A stretch of DNA of 64,000 nucleotides from Mycobacteriales bacterium (GCA_030447385.1 JAUJOY010000003.1:423457-487456); one strand, 5' to 3'. Counted from the first letter of the stretch, positions 27,707-40,955 are shown. The notes: a model not told the origin generated them from the letters alone. Program-made: numbers and translations.

Positions 27707-28501
27707 CTGCCGCGCCGCACGCGGCTCGACAGCGAGCTGGTACGCCGCGGCCTCGCCGGCAGCCGCGAGCAGGCGGCCGAGCTGGTCTGCGCCGGCCGGG
27801 TCCGGGTGGCGGGACAGACGGCGACCAAGCCGGCCACCGCGGTCGAGGCGACGACGCCGCTGGTGGTGGAGGCACCGCCCGGACCGTCCTACGCGTCCCG
27901 CGGCGGGCACAAGCTCGCCGGAGCTCTCGACGCGTTCGGCTACACCCCGGCGGGCAGACGGGCGCTGGACGCGGGAGCCTCCACCGGCGGGTTCACCGAC
28001 GTGCTGCTGCAGCGCGGCGCCGCCTCGGTGGTCGCGGTCGACGTCGGGTACGGGCAGCTGGCCTGGGCGCTGCAGAGCGACGAGCGGGTCACGGTGCTCG
28101 ACCGTACGAACGTCCGGGCGCTCACCCTCGACCAGGTCGGCGACCCGGTGGACCTCGTGGTCGCCGACCTGTCCTTCATCTCGCTCGGCCTCGTCCTGCC
28201 CGCGCTGCTGGCCTGCGCCACCGCCGACGCCGACCTGATGCCGATGGTCAAGCCGCAGTTCGAGGTCGGCCGCGAGCGCCTGCCGAGCGGGGGCGTCGTG
28301 CGGGACCCCGCGCTGCGCGCCGAGGCGGTGCGCGGCGTGGCCGAGCAGGCGGCTGCCCTCGGGCTCGGGGTGCGGGGCGTGACCGCCAGTCCGCTACCCG
28401 GCCCGAGCGGCAACGTGGAGTACTTCCTGTGGCTGCGGGCCGACGCCCCGCCGCTGGACGAGGACCTGCTCGCGCGAGCACTGCAGGCGGGCCCCACCTG
28501 A
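27707..28501 (+). CDS. tlyA: TlyA-type rRNA 2'-O-methyltransferase/hemolysin, probable CTG start
   Basis: A 264-residue protein: S4 RNA-binding domain (RTRLDSELVRRGLAGSREQA, residues 4 to about 60), then a FtsJ-type methyltransferase (SAM motif LDAGASTGGFTDVLLQRGA, about residue 86; later DLSFISL and MVKPQFEVGRE). In mycobacteria TlyA methylates 16S C1409 and 23S C1920 and confers capreomycin sensitivity. The first in-frame GTG (27806) would delete most of the S4 domain. Homologues begin M-P-R-R, and CTG 27707 encodes exactly L-P-R-R one base after the previous stop, so CTG initiation is likely. Confidence 0.9.
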   Translation: MPRRTRLDSELVRRGLAGSREQAAELVCAGRVRVAGQTATKPATAVEATTPLVVEAPPGPSYASRGGHKLAGALDAFGYTPAGRRALDAGASTGGFTDVLLQRGAASVVAVDVGYGQLAWALQSDERVTVLDRTNVRALTLDQVGDPVDLVVADLSFISLGLVLPALLACATADADLMPMVKPQFEVGRERLPSGGVVRDPALRAEAVRGVAEQAAALGLGVRGVTASPLPGPSGNVEYFLWLRADAPPLDEDLLARALQAGPT

Positions 28502-28557
28502 GGAGCTCCCAGGAGCCCCATGCCTGATGCCGCGGAAGCGGTGACAGGCTGGCCCGC

Positions 28558-29448
28558 GTGACGACCCGCTCGGTCCTGCTGCTGTCCCACACGGGCCGGC
28601 CGGTGATCGCCTCCGCAGCGCGGCACGCAGCGCGGCGGCTGCACCAGACCGGGGTGGAGGTCCGGGTGCTCGCCCAGGAGGCCCGTGACCTCGGCCTGAC
28701 CGACGTGCAGGTGCACGACGACGCACCCGAGGCCGCCCTCGGCACCGAGCTGGTGCTGGTGCTCGGAGGGGACGGGACGATCCTGCGGGCCGCCGAGCTG
28801 GCGCGGGCGGCGGCCGTGCCGCTGCTGGGCGTCAACCTGGGCCGGGTCGGGTTCCTGGCCGAGGCCGAGTCGGAGGACCTCGACGTCACCCTCGATCGCG
28901 TGCTCGACCGCGACTACACCGTCGAGCAGCGGCAGACACTCGACGTGCAGGTCGTCCTCGACGGCGCCCCGCTCGCCACGGGCTGGGCGCTCAACGAGTG
29001 CAGCGTCGAGAAGGCCTCCCGGGAGCGGATGCTCGAGCTCGTCGTGGAGATCGACGGCCGGCCGCTGTCGCGCTGGGGCGGGGACGGGGTGGTGGCAGCG
29101 ACGCCGACGGGCTCCACCGCGTACGCCTTCTCGGCGGGAGGTCCCGTCGTCTGGCCGACGGTCGAGGCTCTGCTGGTCGTGCCGATCAGCGCGCACGCGC
29201 TGTTCGCCCGGCCGCTGGTCGTGGCGCCGTCGTCGGTGGTCGCCGTCGAGGTGCTGCCCAGCGGCGCCACCGGGATGCTGGCGTGTGACGGTCGGCGTAC
29301 GCGTCCGCTGCCGCACGGCACGCGGGTCGAGGTGCGGCGCGGTGCCGACGTGGTGCTGCTCGCCCGCATCCAGGACCGCCCGTTCACCGACACCCTCGTC
29401 CGCAAGTTCGCGTTGCCGGTGGAGGGCTGGCGGGGGGCGAGGGACTGA
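28558..29448 (+). CDS. nadK: NAD kinase
   Basis: ATP- or polyphosphate-dependent kinase making NADP. The GGDGT motif (about residue 70), LGVNLGRVGFLAE, NECSVEK and TPTGSTAYAFSAGG (about residue 183) are present; 296 residues. GTG 28558. A -10-like CAGGCT (28545-28550) sits seven bases upstream, suggesting a leaderless start. Order tlyA-nadK-recN is conserved in actinobacteria. Confidence 0.96.
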   Translation: MTTRSVLLLSHTGRPVIASAARHAARRLHQTGVEVRVLAQEARDLGLTDVQVHDDAPEAALGTELVLVLGGDGTILRAAELARAAAVPLLGVNLGRVGFLAEAESEDLDVTLDRVLDRDYTVEQRQTLDVQVVLDGAPLATGWALNECSVEKASRERMLELVVEIDGRPLSRWGGDGVVAATPTGSTAYAFSAGGPVVWPTVEALLVVPISAHALFARPLVVAPSSVVAVEVLPSGATGMLACDGRRTRPLPHGTRVEVRRGADVVLLARIQDRPFTDTLVRKFALPVEGWRGARD

Positions 29449-29490
29449 GCGGCAGGAGCGGGCGTCCGCACCGCCGCCTACGCTCGCCGG

Positions 29491-31242
29491 GTGCTCGAGG
29501 AGATGCGCATCCGGGGGCTGGGCGTCATCGACGACGCCGTGCTCCAGCTCGGCCCCCGGCTGACGGTCGTCACCGGCGAGACCGGCGCCGGCAAGACCAT
29601 GGTGGTGCAGGGGCTCACCCTGCTGTTCGGCGGGCGCTCCGACGTGGGCCGGGTGCGTCCGGGTGCCGAACGCGCGCTGGTCGAGGGCCGGCTGGTGCTT
29701 CCAGAGGGACATCCTGCCCTGCAGCGAGCCGCCGAGGCCGGCGCCGAGCTGGACGAGGGTGCCCTGCTCCTGAGCCGCACCGTCGGGACCGACGGCCGGT
29801 CACGGGCCCATCTCGGCGGGCGCAGCGTGCCCGTGGGCCTGCTCGGCGAGCTCGCCGACGACGTCCTCGCGGTTCACGGGCAGAGCGACCAGCAGCGCCT
29901 GCTGCAGCCGGCGAGGCAGCGGGCGGCACTGGATCGCTATGGCGGGCTGGCCGTGCTGGCCCTGCGCGAGCGCTACAGCACGCAGTGGACCCGCTGGCGG
30001 CAGGTGCGCTCGCTGCTCGAGCAGCTGCGCGCGGCGGCGGAGGAGCGCCGGCGCGAGGCCGAGCTGCTCCGCCTCGGGCTGGCCGAGGTGGAGGCGGTCG
30101 CGCCCGAGCCCGGTGAGGGGGAGGTGCTGGCGGCCGAGATCGACCGGCTGGCCAACGCCGACGACCTGCGTACGGCCGCCGCGCGGGCGCAGGAGGCGCT
30201 CAGTGGCGAGGAGTCGGGCTCGGACGGCATGGATGCCCTGCAGCGGATCGGGCTCGCCCGCCGGCAGCTGGAGGCGGCCGCGCGGCACGACGCGGAGCTG
30301 GGCGCTCTCGCCGCCCGCCTGGCCGAGCTCGGCCACCTCCTCGGGGACGTGGCCGCGGAGCTGGCCTCCTACGCCGCCGCGGTCGACGCCGACCCTGCCC
30401 GCCTGGTCGCTGCCCAGGAGCGCCTCGCCTCGCTCACGACCCTCGTGCGCCGGCACGGGGTCGACGGCACCGATGGCGTGCTCGAGTGGGCCCGCTCGGC
30501 CTCCGACCGCCTGCTGGAGCTGGACGGCGCCGAGGACCGCATCGGCGAGCTGGAGTCGCAGGACGCGGCCCTGGAGACCGCGCTGGGCATGCTCGCCGGA
30601 GAGCTGTCCGCGGCCCGGGCCGTCGCCGCGGCCACCTTCGGCGCGGCCGTCACCGCCGAGCTGGCCGCGCTGGCCATGCCGGACGCCCAGGTGACGGCCC
30701 TCGTCAGCTCGCGGGAGGACACCGGCGGGCTCCCGGTCGGCGACCGGCGTCTGGCGGCGGGCGCGGAGGGCGTCGACGAGGTCGAGCTGCTGCTCGTTGC
30801 CCACCCGGGCGCACCTGCCCGCCCGCTGCACAGGGGAGCCTCCGGCGGCGAGCTGTCCCGGGTGATGCTCGCGGTGGAGGTCGTCCTGGCGGGCTCGGAC
30901 CCGGTGCCGCTCATGGTCTTCGACGAGGTGGACGCCGGAGTGGGCGGCCGGGCCGCGGTCGAGGTGGGGCGGCGGCTCGCCCGGCTGGCGCAGGACCACC
31001 AGGTCGTCGTCGTCACGCACCTGCCCCAGGTCGCCGCGTTCGCCGACCACCACCTGCTGGTGGTGAAGGCGTCCGACGGCGGATCGGCCGGGTTCGTGAC
31101 CCGCAGCGGAGTGGTCGGCATCGACGGCGAGGAGCGCATCGCCGAGCTGTCCCGGATGCTCGCCGGAGCCGACACCGGCCTCTCGCGCGGGCACGCGACG
31201 GAGCTGCTGGCGGCCGCGGCCGAGGACCGCAGGGGGCGCTGA
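29491..31242 (+). CDS. recN: DNA repair ATPase RecN
   Basis: SMC-like double-strand-break repair protein. Walker A is GETGAGKT (about residue 30), coiled-coil arms span about 160-370, the ABC signature is GASGGELSRVMLAVE, and Walker B is LMVFDEVDAGVGG near residue 475; 583 residues. GTG 29491. TACGCT at 29479-29484, six bases before the start, is a good leaderless -10 element. Confidence 0.95.
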   Translation: MLEEMRIRGLGVIDDAVLQLGPRLTVVTGETGAGKTMVVQGLTLLFGGRSDVGRVRPGAERALVEGRLVLPEGHPALQRAAEAGAELDEGALLLSRTVGTDGRSRAHLGGRSVPVGLLGELADDVLAVHGQSDQQRLLQPARQRAALDRYGGLAVLALRERYSTQWTRWRQVRSLLEQLRAAAEERRREAELLRLGLAEVEAVAPEPGEGEVLAAEIDRLANADDLRTAAARAQEALSGEESGSDGMDALQRIGLARRQLEAAARHDAELGALAARLAELGHLLGDVAAELASYAAAVDADPARLVAAQERLASLTTLVRRHGVDGTDGVLEWARSASDRLLELDGAEDRIGELESQDAALETALGMLAGELSAARAVAAATFGAAVTAELAALAMPDAQVTALVSSREDTGGLPVGDRRLAAGAEGVDEVELLLVAHPGAPARPLHRGASGGELSRVMLAVEVVLAGSDPVPLMVFDEVDAGVGGRAAVEVGRRLARLAQDHQVVVVTHLPQVAAFADHHLLVVKASDGGSAGFVTRSGVVGIDGEERIAELSRMLAGADTGLSRGHATELLAAAAEDRRGR

Positions 31243-31307
31243 CGCGGAGCAGGACGCGCCCGCTGCGCCTCCCTGCGACGGCCACCCCGTCTGGCACACT
31301 CGCCGGG

Positions 31308-32480
31308 GTGAAGCTGCTTCGCAGGAGAGCGGTCGAGGAACTGTCCGGCACGGTCGGCGTCGCCCGCCTGGACCGGCGGACCAAGCGGCTGACCACCCGG
31401 ATCCGGCCCGGTGAGATCGCCATCATCGACCACGTGGACATCGACCGCGTGAGCGCCGACGCCCTGGTGACCGCGAGGGTCGCCGGCGTCGTCAATGCAG
31501 CCGTGAGCACCAGCGGCCGCTACCCCAACCTCGGGCCCGAGATCCTGCTGGCGGCCGGCATCCCGCTGCTCGACGGGGTGGGCGACACCGTGTTCGGCGA
31601 GGTGCGGGACGGCGACGTGGTGCGCCTGGACGGCGACACGCTGTACGCGGGGGAGCGCGCCCTCGCCATCGGCACCGCGCAGGACGAGCAGAGCATCAGC
31701 GCCGCCATGGCCGAGGCCCGGGCGGGGCTCGCGGCCCAGCTGGAGGCCTTCGCGGCCAACACGATGGAGTACCTGCTCAAGGAGCGGGACCTGCTGCTCG
31801 ACGGCGTCGGCGTCCCCGCCATCCGCACCAGGCTCGAGGGCCGGCACGCCCTGATCGTCGTGCGCGGCTACGACTACCGCGAGGACCTGCAGGCACTGCG
31901 GCCCTACATCCGGGAGTACCGCCCGATCCTGATCGGCGTCGACGGCGGCGCGGACGCCCTGTGCGAAGCCGGCTACACGCCCGACCTGATCGTCGGCGAC
32001 ATGGACTCGGTCAGCGACGAGGTCCTGCAGTGCGGCGCCGAGGTCGTGGTGCACGCCTACGCCGATGGACATGCCCCGGGACTGCAGCGGGTCCAGGACC
32101 TCGGCGTGCACTCGGTCATCTTCCCGGCTGCCGGTACGAGCGAGGACGTGGCGATGCTGCTCGCCGACGAGGCCGGCGCGTCGCTGATCGTCGCCGTGGG
32201 GACGCACGCCACGCTGGTGGAGTTCCTCGACAAGGGCCGGCAGGGGATGGCGTCGACCTTCCTCACCCGCCTGCGCATCGGCGGCAAGCTGGTGGACGCC
32301 AAGGGGGTGAGCCGGCTCTACCGCAGCCGCATCTCCAACTGGTCGCTGGTCTCGCTCGTGCTGGCCACGCTCGTGACGATGATGGCGGCGATCTACGTCT
32401 CGTCGGCGGCGCAGGCCTACGGCGACCTGATCGCCGATGCCTGGTCCAGCTTCTGGTTCTGGAGCTCCAACCTGTTCTAG
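31308..32480 (+). CDS. steA: SteA-like cytokinetic-ring protein
   Basis: A 390-residue protein. The middle part has a thiamin-pyrophosphokinase-like fold (GVDGGADALCEAGY, IVGDMDSVSD). A single predicted transmembrane helix lies near the C-terminus (LVSLVLATLVTMMAAIYVSS), followed by a short aromatic tail. In Corynebacterium SteA and its partner SteB are recruited to the division septum and affect daughter-cell separation; the partner gene follows here. GTG 31308, with CACACT seven bases upstream as a possible -10. The upstream open frame through recN is not coding. Confidence 0.85.
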   Translation: MKLLRRRAVEELSGTVGVARLDRRTKRLTTRIRPGEIAIIDHVDIDRVSADALVTARVAGVVNAAVSTSGRYPNLGPEILLAAGIPLLDGVGDTVFGEVRDGDVVRLDGDTLYAGERALAIGTAQDEQSISAAMAEARAGLAAQLEAFAANTMEYLLKERDLLLDGVGVPAIRTRLEGRHALIVVRGYDYREDLQALRPYIREYRPILIGVDGGADALCEAGYTPDLIVGDMDSVSDEVLQCGAEVVVHAYADGHAPGLQRVQDLGVHSVIFPAAGTSEDVAMLLADEAGASLIVAVGTHATLVEFLDKGRQGMASTFLTRLRIGGKLVDAKGVSRLYRSRISNWSLVSLVLATLVTMMAAIYVSSAAQAYGDLIADAWSSFWFWSSNLF

Positions 32481-32502
32481 CGTCTGCGCCGGGAGGGGAC
32501 CC

Positions 32503-32697
32503 ATGGCGGAGTACGCACTGCAGCTGTCCGAGGCGGAGGCGGGCCGACGTCGCCGTGAGGCGATGCAGGCGGAGGGGCACGCCTTGACCGAGGACGTCGC
32601 GCGGTGGGGTGCGGCTCTGGACCGGCTGGATCGCGAGGCTGCGCGGCCGGTCGCCTTCCTGCCCCGGTTCTGGGCGCTGGGACGGCGTACCGCCTGA
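32503..32697 (+). CDS. Small protein, possibly the N-terminal stub of a methyltransferase
   Basis: A 64-residue frame between steA and mctB with a good ribosome site (GGGAGGGG) before ATG 32503. The opening YALQLSEAEAGRRRREAMQAEG resembles the first helix of some actinobacterial SAM-dependent methyltransferases, but the SAM-binding domain is absent. It may be a decayed leftover or an independent small protein. It is moderately codon-biased like its neighbours. Confidence 0.4.
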   Translation: MAEYALQLSEAEAGRRRREAMQAEGHALTEDVARWGAALDRLDREAARPVAFLPRFWALGRRTA

Positions 32698-32871
32698 CCC
32701 TCGGCTCCGCCCGGTCCGGCGGCCGCCTCGTAGCGGCAGCGGCGTGCCCGTCCCTGCCGTCCCGCGCGTCAGGCACGACCGAACCCGGCGCTCGGGCTAC
32801 CGTCGCTGGCATGTCCGCTGCGCCCTGCATCCCGCGTGGCGGCGGCACCCCCTCGCCCGGAGGCGCAGACG

Positions 32872-33822
32872 TTGGTTGACTTCCGCTACCACCTGGTGTC
32901 GATCATCGCGGTCTTCCTCGCGCTGGCCGTCGGCATCGTCCTCGGCACGACTGCCCTCAAGGGTCCCGTGCTCGACGACCTGCGCGACAACATCAAGCGC
33001 CTGAGCTCGGACAAGCGCGTCCTCGAGAGCGACGTCGGCGTGCTGCGCGGGCAGGTTCAGGTCGCCGACGACTTCGCGGCCACGGTCGGACCTGGCCTCG
33101 TGCGCGGCAGGCTCGTCGACCAGCGCGTGCTGCTCGTCACCACGCCGGACACGCCGGCCGATGTCGTCCAGCGCCTTCTCACCCTGCTGGGCGAGTCCGG
33201 CGCGACGGTGACCGGACAGCTGCGGCTGCTCCCGACGATCTCGGACCCGGAGCGCGCCAAGGTGGTCGAGGACCTGGTGGCCCAGGTGGTGCCCGCCGGC
33301 GTCGACCTCCCCGACGGCGAAGCCGTCGACCGGGCGACCGCCGAGCTCGCCGCGGCGCTGGTCACGCCGGCTCGCGGCAAGAGCGTGGAGATCTCCGAGG
33401 CGCAGGCTGTGGTGTCGGCGTTCGAGGAGGCCGACCTGGTGCAGTTCGACAGCGGCGGCGGCACGCTGCGCCAGGCGACCCTGGCTGTGGTGATGAGCGG
33501 GCCGGCTCCGGTGGAGGACCCCGAGGACAGCCAGGCCGAGCAGCGCGACGCGATCCTCTCCCTGGCGGCGGCACTGGATGACCGTGCGCGCGGCGCCGTC
33601 GTCGCCGGCCCGACCACGTCGGCCACCGAGCGTGGCGTGGTCGGCGCCCTGCGCGGCGACTCGAGCCGGGCTGCCGAGGTCTCCGGCGTGGACAACGCCG
33701 ACCGGGGCGTCGGCCAGGTGGCCGTGGTGCTGGCGCTGGTCGAGCAGGCGCGTGGTGGGTCCGGTCAGTACGGCGCCGGCCCACGGGCCACCGCGCCGCT
33801 GCCCGCCGCCGCCGCTTCGTGA
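32872..33822 (+). CDS. mctB: MctB/SteB family membrane-anchored protein (TTG start)
   Basis: A 316-residue protein: N-terminal transmembrane anchor (VDFRYHLVSIIAVFLALAVG, residues 2-21), a coiled coil (about 40-75), and a large outer domain. The family is called copper transporter MctB in Mycobacterium (Rv1698) and SteB, partner of SteA, in Corynebacterium; the two assignments are not exclusive. TTG 32872 is chosen because GGAGG lies eight bases upstream and homologues start with the same (M)VDFRYH. The stop lies in a triplicated 14-bp element. Confidence 0.88.
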   Translation: MVDFRYHLVSIIAVFLALAVGIVLGTTALKGPVLDDLRDNIKRLSSDKRVLESDVGVLRGQVQVADDFAATVGPGLVRGRLVDQRVLLVTTPDTPADVVQRLLTLLGESGATVTGQLRLLPTISDPERAKVVEDLVAQVVPAGVDLPDGEAVDRATAELAAALVTPARGKSVEISEAQAVVSAFEEADLVQFDSGGGTLRQATLAVVMSGPAPVEDPEDSQAEQRDAILSLAAALDDRARGAVVAGPTTSATERGVVGALRGDSSRAAEVSGVDNADRGVGQVAVVLALVEQARGGSGQYGAGPRATAPLPAAAAS

Positions 33823-33852
33823 CGGCCGCTTCGTGAACGCCACTTCGTGACC
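33811..33852 (+). repeat. Triplicated 14-bp stop/start element at the mctB-transferase junction
   Basis: Three consecutive copies of GCCGCTTCGTGACG-like sequence (33811, 33825, 33839). Each holds a GTGA stop-start motif. Because 14 is not a multiple of three, the three GTG codons are in three different frames. The first overlaps the mctB stop; only the third (33847) is in frame with the next gene. Confidence 0.85.
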
Positions 33853-34614
33853 CGGAACCGGCGGGCAGTGGCGCAGGCCGCTCGTGGCGCCGGTCTTGCC
33901 TGGGGCGTCTCCCAGCTCCTCCTGGCGTCCCCGCCGGGCGGGCGGCGGCGCTGGGAGCGCACGAACCACCGTGGTCGCCAGGTGAGCCTGCTTCCGGGGC
34001 CGGCGCTGGCGCTGGCCGCCGCGGCGAGCGCCGACCTGCCGCTCGCCGCCGCGGCGGTGGCCGGTGTGGGAACCGCAGCCGTGGGGGTCTACGACGACGC
34101 AGCGACCAGCGGTGCAGTGAAGGGCTTCCGCGGGCACGCGGCCGCCCTGCGCCGCGGCACGCTGACCAGCGGAGCCGTCAAGGTCCTCGGCATCGCGTGC
34201 GCCGGGACGGCGGCCTGCGCCCTGCTCGGGGAGCGGCGCGGCGACCTGCTGGTCGGCGGCGCGCTCGTCGCCGCGTCGGCGAACCTGCTCAACCTGCTGG
34301 ACCTGCGGCCCGGACGCGCCCTCAAGGCAGGTACGGCTGCCGCGCTGTCGCTGCGCCAGGCGGGGCCCGCGGCGGCGGCTGTCGCGCTGCTGCCCGCCGA
34401 CCTCGGCGAGCGAACCATGCTCGGCGACGCCGGCGCCAACGCTCTGGGCGCCGTGCTCGGCCTGGCCTTCGTGCACCGGCACCCCCGGCGCCGCCGGGCG
34501 GCTCTTGCTCTGCTGACGGCGGCCACGGCGGCCAGCGAGGTCGTCTCCTTCAGCGCGGTCATCGACGCGGTCCCCCCGCTGCGGTGGGTGGACCGGGCCG
34601 GCCGACTCGCGTGA
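33847..34614 (+). CDS. MraY/WecA-like glycosyl-1-phosphate transferase homologue
   Basis: A 255-residue membrane protein with family motifs TNHRG, GVYDD (acidic pair), NLLDLRPGRALK and MLGDAGANALGA. The usual family length is larger (over 320), so it is a compact version with fewer membrane helices. It is expected at the cytoplasmic membrane, joining a sugar-phosphate to a lipid carrier, but the substrate is unknown and activity unproven. GTG 33847 is used; the stop overlaps the murJ start (GTGA). Confidence 0.75.
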   Translation: MTRNRRAVAQAARGAGLAWGVSQLLLASPPGGRRRWERTNHRGRQVSLLPGPALALAAAASADLPLAAAAVAGVGTAAVGVYDDAATSGAVKGFRGHAAALRRGTLTSGAVKVLGIACAGTAACALLGERRGDLLVGGALVAASANLLNLLDLRPGRALKAGTAAALSLRQAGPAAAAVALLPADLGERTMLGDAGANALGAVLGLAFVHRHPRRRRAALALLTAATAASEVVSFSAVIDAVPPLRWVDRAGRLA

Positions 34615-36179
34615 GGACCTCCCGCGTCCTGCTCGGGGCCGCTGGGGGCATCGCCCTGGTGACCCTCGCGGCCCGCGTCGTCGGGTTCGGCCGGGTCGCC
34701 GTGCTGTCCCGCACCCTCGGCACGTCCTGCGTGGGCGACACCTACTCAGCCGCCAACTACGTGCCGAACATCGTCTTCGAGGTCGTCGCCGGGGGGGCGC
34801 TCGCCTCGCTGGTTGTCCCCGTGCTCGCGGGGGCGCTCGCCTCCGGGGACCGTGCGGCGGCCTCGCGTACGGCCAGCGCCCTCCTGACTTGGACGGTCGT
34901 CACGCTCGTGCCGGTCGCGCTGCTCGGCATCCTGACGGCTCCGGCGCTCATGCGGGCGCTGCTCGGCGACGACCCGACCTGCGCCGGGGCCGTGGCCACC
35001 GGCAGCCGCATGCTGGTGGTGTTCATGCCGCAGGTCGTGCTGTACGGCATCGGCATCGTGGCTGCGGGCGTGCTGCAGGCGCACCGGCGCTTCCTCGGAC
35101 CCGCGCTCGCGCCCCTGCTGTCCAGCCTGGTCGTGATCACGGCCTACCTGCTGTACGCCGCCGGCGGCCCGGTCGACGAGCTCGGTGAGCTTCGCCGCGG
35201 CCAGGAGCTGGTGCTGTCCGTGGGCACCACCCTCGGGGTCGCCGTGCTGAGCCTCGGGTTGCTCGTGCCACTGCGGCGGTGCGGCCTGCGGCTGCGGCCG
35301 ACGTTCGGCTTCCCGGCCGGGATCGCGGTGCGGGTACGCCGGCTTGCCCTCGCGGGGGTCGCCGGCCTCGCCGCCCAGCAGGTCGCGCTGGTGGTGGCCC
35401 TCCGGCTCGCCGCCAACGGGCCGCGGGCCGGCTCGGTCATGGTGTTCACCGTGGCCACCGCGCTGTTCCTGCTGCCCTGGGCGGTGCTGGCTGTTCCGGT
35501 CGCCACCAGCGTCTTCCCCCGCCTGTCCGAGAGCGCCGGGGCGGGGGAGGAGGCGGCCTACGCCGAGACCTCGAGCAGAGGGATCCGCGTGGTGCTCCTG
35601 GCCATGACGGGGGCGGCCGCAGTCCTCGCGGTCGCGGCGCTTCCCGTGGCGCGGCTGCTGGTGCGCGGAGTGCCGGGTCCGGAGAGCTCGTCGGCCCTTG
35701 CCGCCGCCACCGTCGCCTTCGCTCCCGGCCTGGTCGGCTACGGACTGCTCGCCCTGCTGGCGCGGGCGCTGTACGCCCGGGGCGACGGCCGGACGCCCGC
35801 GACGGCGACGGTGGTCGGGTGGCTGGTGGTGGCGGTCGCCGACCTGGCGCTCGTCGCCGCGGTGCCCGACGCCGACCGGGTGGTCCTGCTGGGGATCGGC
35901 AACACGCTCGGCGTGAGCGCCGCGGCGGTCCTGCTGCTGCTCGGCCTGCGCCGGGCGGCCGGCGCACCCGCCCTCGCCGGAGCGGTGCGCTCCGGCTCCG
36001 TGGGGCTGATGGCCGGCGTCCTGGCCTACCTCGTGGGCTCTGCCGTGCCCCTGCCGGATCCGTCGCTCCTCGCGGACCTGCTCGCCGCCGCCGCGACCGT
36101 CCTGCTGACGACGGGGATCTTCCTGCTGGTGGTGCGACTGCTCGACCCTCTCGGGCTGAAGGCGCTGCTGCGTGCCTGA
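34611..36179 (+). CDS. murJ: MurJ-type lipid II flippase / MOP-superfamily exporter
   Basis: A 522-residue protein with about 14 predicted membrane helices and the MurJ/MviN N-terminal pattern (ARVVGFGRVAVLSRTLG, YSAANYVPNIVFEVVAGGALAS). It should flip lipid II or a related lipid-linked glycan. This locus is not the classic mviN locus near trxB, so it may be a paralogue serving the neighbouring glycosyltransferases. The cytoplasmic kinase-like extension of mycobacterial MurJ is absent. GTG 34611 overlaps the previous stop. Confidence 0.82.
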   Translation: MRTSRVLLGAAGGIALVTLAARVVGFGRVAVLSRTLGTSCVGDTYSAANYVPNIVFEVVAGGALASLVVPVLAGALASGDRAAASRTASALLTWTVVTLVPVALLGILTAPALMRALLGDDPTCAGAVATGSRMLVVFMPQVVLYGIGIVAAGVLQAHRRFLGPALAPLLSSLVVITAYLLYAAGGPVDELGELRRGQELVLSVGTTLGVAVLSLGLLVPLRRCGLRLRPTFGFPAGIAVRVRRLALAGVAGLAAQQVALVVALRLAANGPRAGSVMVFTVATALFLLPWAVLAVPVATSVFPRLSESAGAGEEAAYAETSSRGIRVVLLAMTGAAAVLAVAALPVARLLVRGVPGPESSSALAAATVAFAPGLVGYGLLALLARALYARGDGRTPATATVVGWLVVAVADLALVAAVPDADRVVLLGIGNTLGVSAAAVLLLLGLRRAAGAPALAGAVRSGSVGLMAGVLAYLVGSAVPLPDPSLLADLLAAAATVLLTTGIFLLVVRLLDPLGLKALLRA

Positions 36180-37172
36180 GCCGGATCGGGTGCTGCTCGT
36201 GCTGGCCACGAGCACCGGTGGTGTGGGCCGGCACGTCCAGTCCCTCGCCGCGGGCCTGTCGCGCCGCGGCTTCCGGGTCCGGGTGGCCGGTCCCGCCTCC
36301 ACGGGACGGGTGTTCGCGTTCCCGTCCTACGTCGAGGTAGAGATCGGGCCCCGTCCGCACCCGGTGCGCGACCTGCGCGCGCTGCGGACCCTGCGCCGGC
36401 TCGCCGCGGACGCCGACGTGGTCCACGCCCACGGGTTGCGGGCCGCGGGCCTCGCCGTGCTGGGACCTGGGCCGGTGGTGACGACCTGGCACAACGCCGT
36501 CGCCGGCCGGATGGGCGTGGTGCTGGAGCGCCTCGTGGCCCGGCGGGCGTCCGTGGTGCTCGCCGCCAGCCCCGACCTGGCCGCGAGGGCGCGGGCCGCC
36601 GGCGGCCGGGACGTGCGCCCCGGACCGGTCGCGGCGCCGCTCGTGGTCGCCACCGGGCGCAACCCCGGCCTGGGCTCCCCGCTGGTCCTCGCCGTCGGGC
36701 GGCTGCACGCGCAGAAGGGCTACGACACGCTGGTCGCCGCTCTGCCGCTGCTCGGGGACGCCGTCGTTGCCGTGGCCGGGGTCGGCCCGCTGGAGCCGGC
36801 CCTGCGCTCGGCTGCGCCGGGCATCCGCTGGCTCGGGCGGCGCGAGGACATCGGGGACCTGCTGGCAGCAGCCGACGTGGTGGTGCTGCCCTCCACCTGG
36901 GAGGCCCGCTCCCTGACGGCGCAGGAGGCCCTGCGGGCCGGCCGCCCGCTGGTGGCCAGCGCCGTAGGCGGCCTGCCCGACCTGGTCGGCGACGGCGCGG
37001 TGCTCGTACCGCCCGGGGATCCGCAGGCTCTGGGCAGGGCCGTACGCGCGCTGCTGGACGACCCGGTGGCGGCCGCCGAGCTCGCGGCGCGGGGACGGGC
37101 GGTCGCGGCGGCCTGGCCCACCGAGGAGGACACCGTCGAGGCGGTTGCCGCCCTCTACCGGGAGCTTCTGGG

Positions 37173-37176
<4 letters not shown>
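36172..37176 (+). CDS. Glycosyltransferase family 4
   Basis: A 334-residue GT-B enzyme. The N-terminal acceptor domain has the glycine-rich STGGVGRHVQSLAAGL; the C-terminal nucleotide-sugar domain has LAVGRLHAQKGYD, then LPSTWEARSLTAQEALRAGRP, where the usual E-x7-E motif reads E-A-R-S-L-T-A-Q-E. It probably glycosylates a lipid or envelope acceptor on the inner face of the membrane, with MurJ next door as a flippase. It overlaps murJ by eight bases and the next gene by four. Confidence 0.88.
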
Positions 37177-40912
<3,736 letters not shown>

Positions 40913-40955
40913 GGGGCGCGCGGGCGCAGCAGGCCCGGGTTGCGAGACTGTGGCC

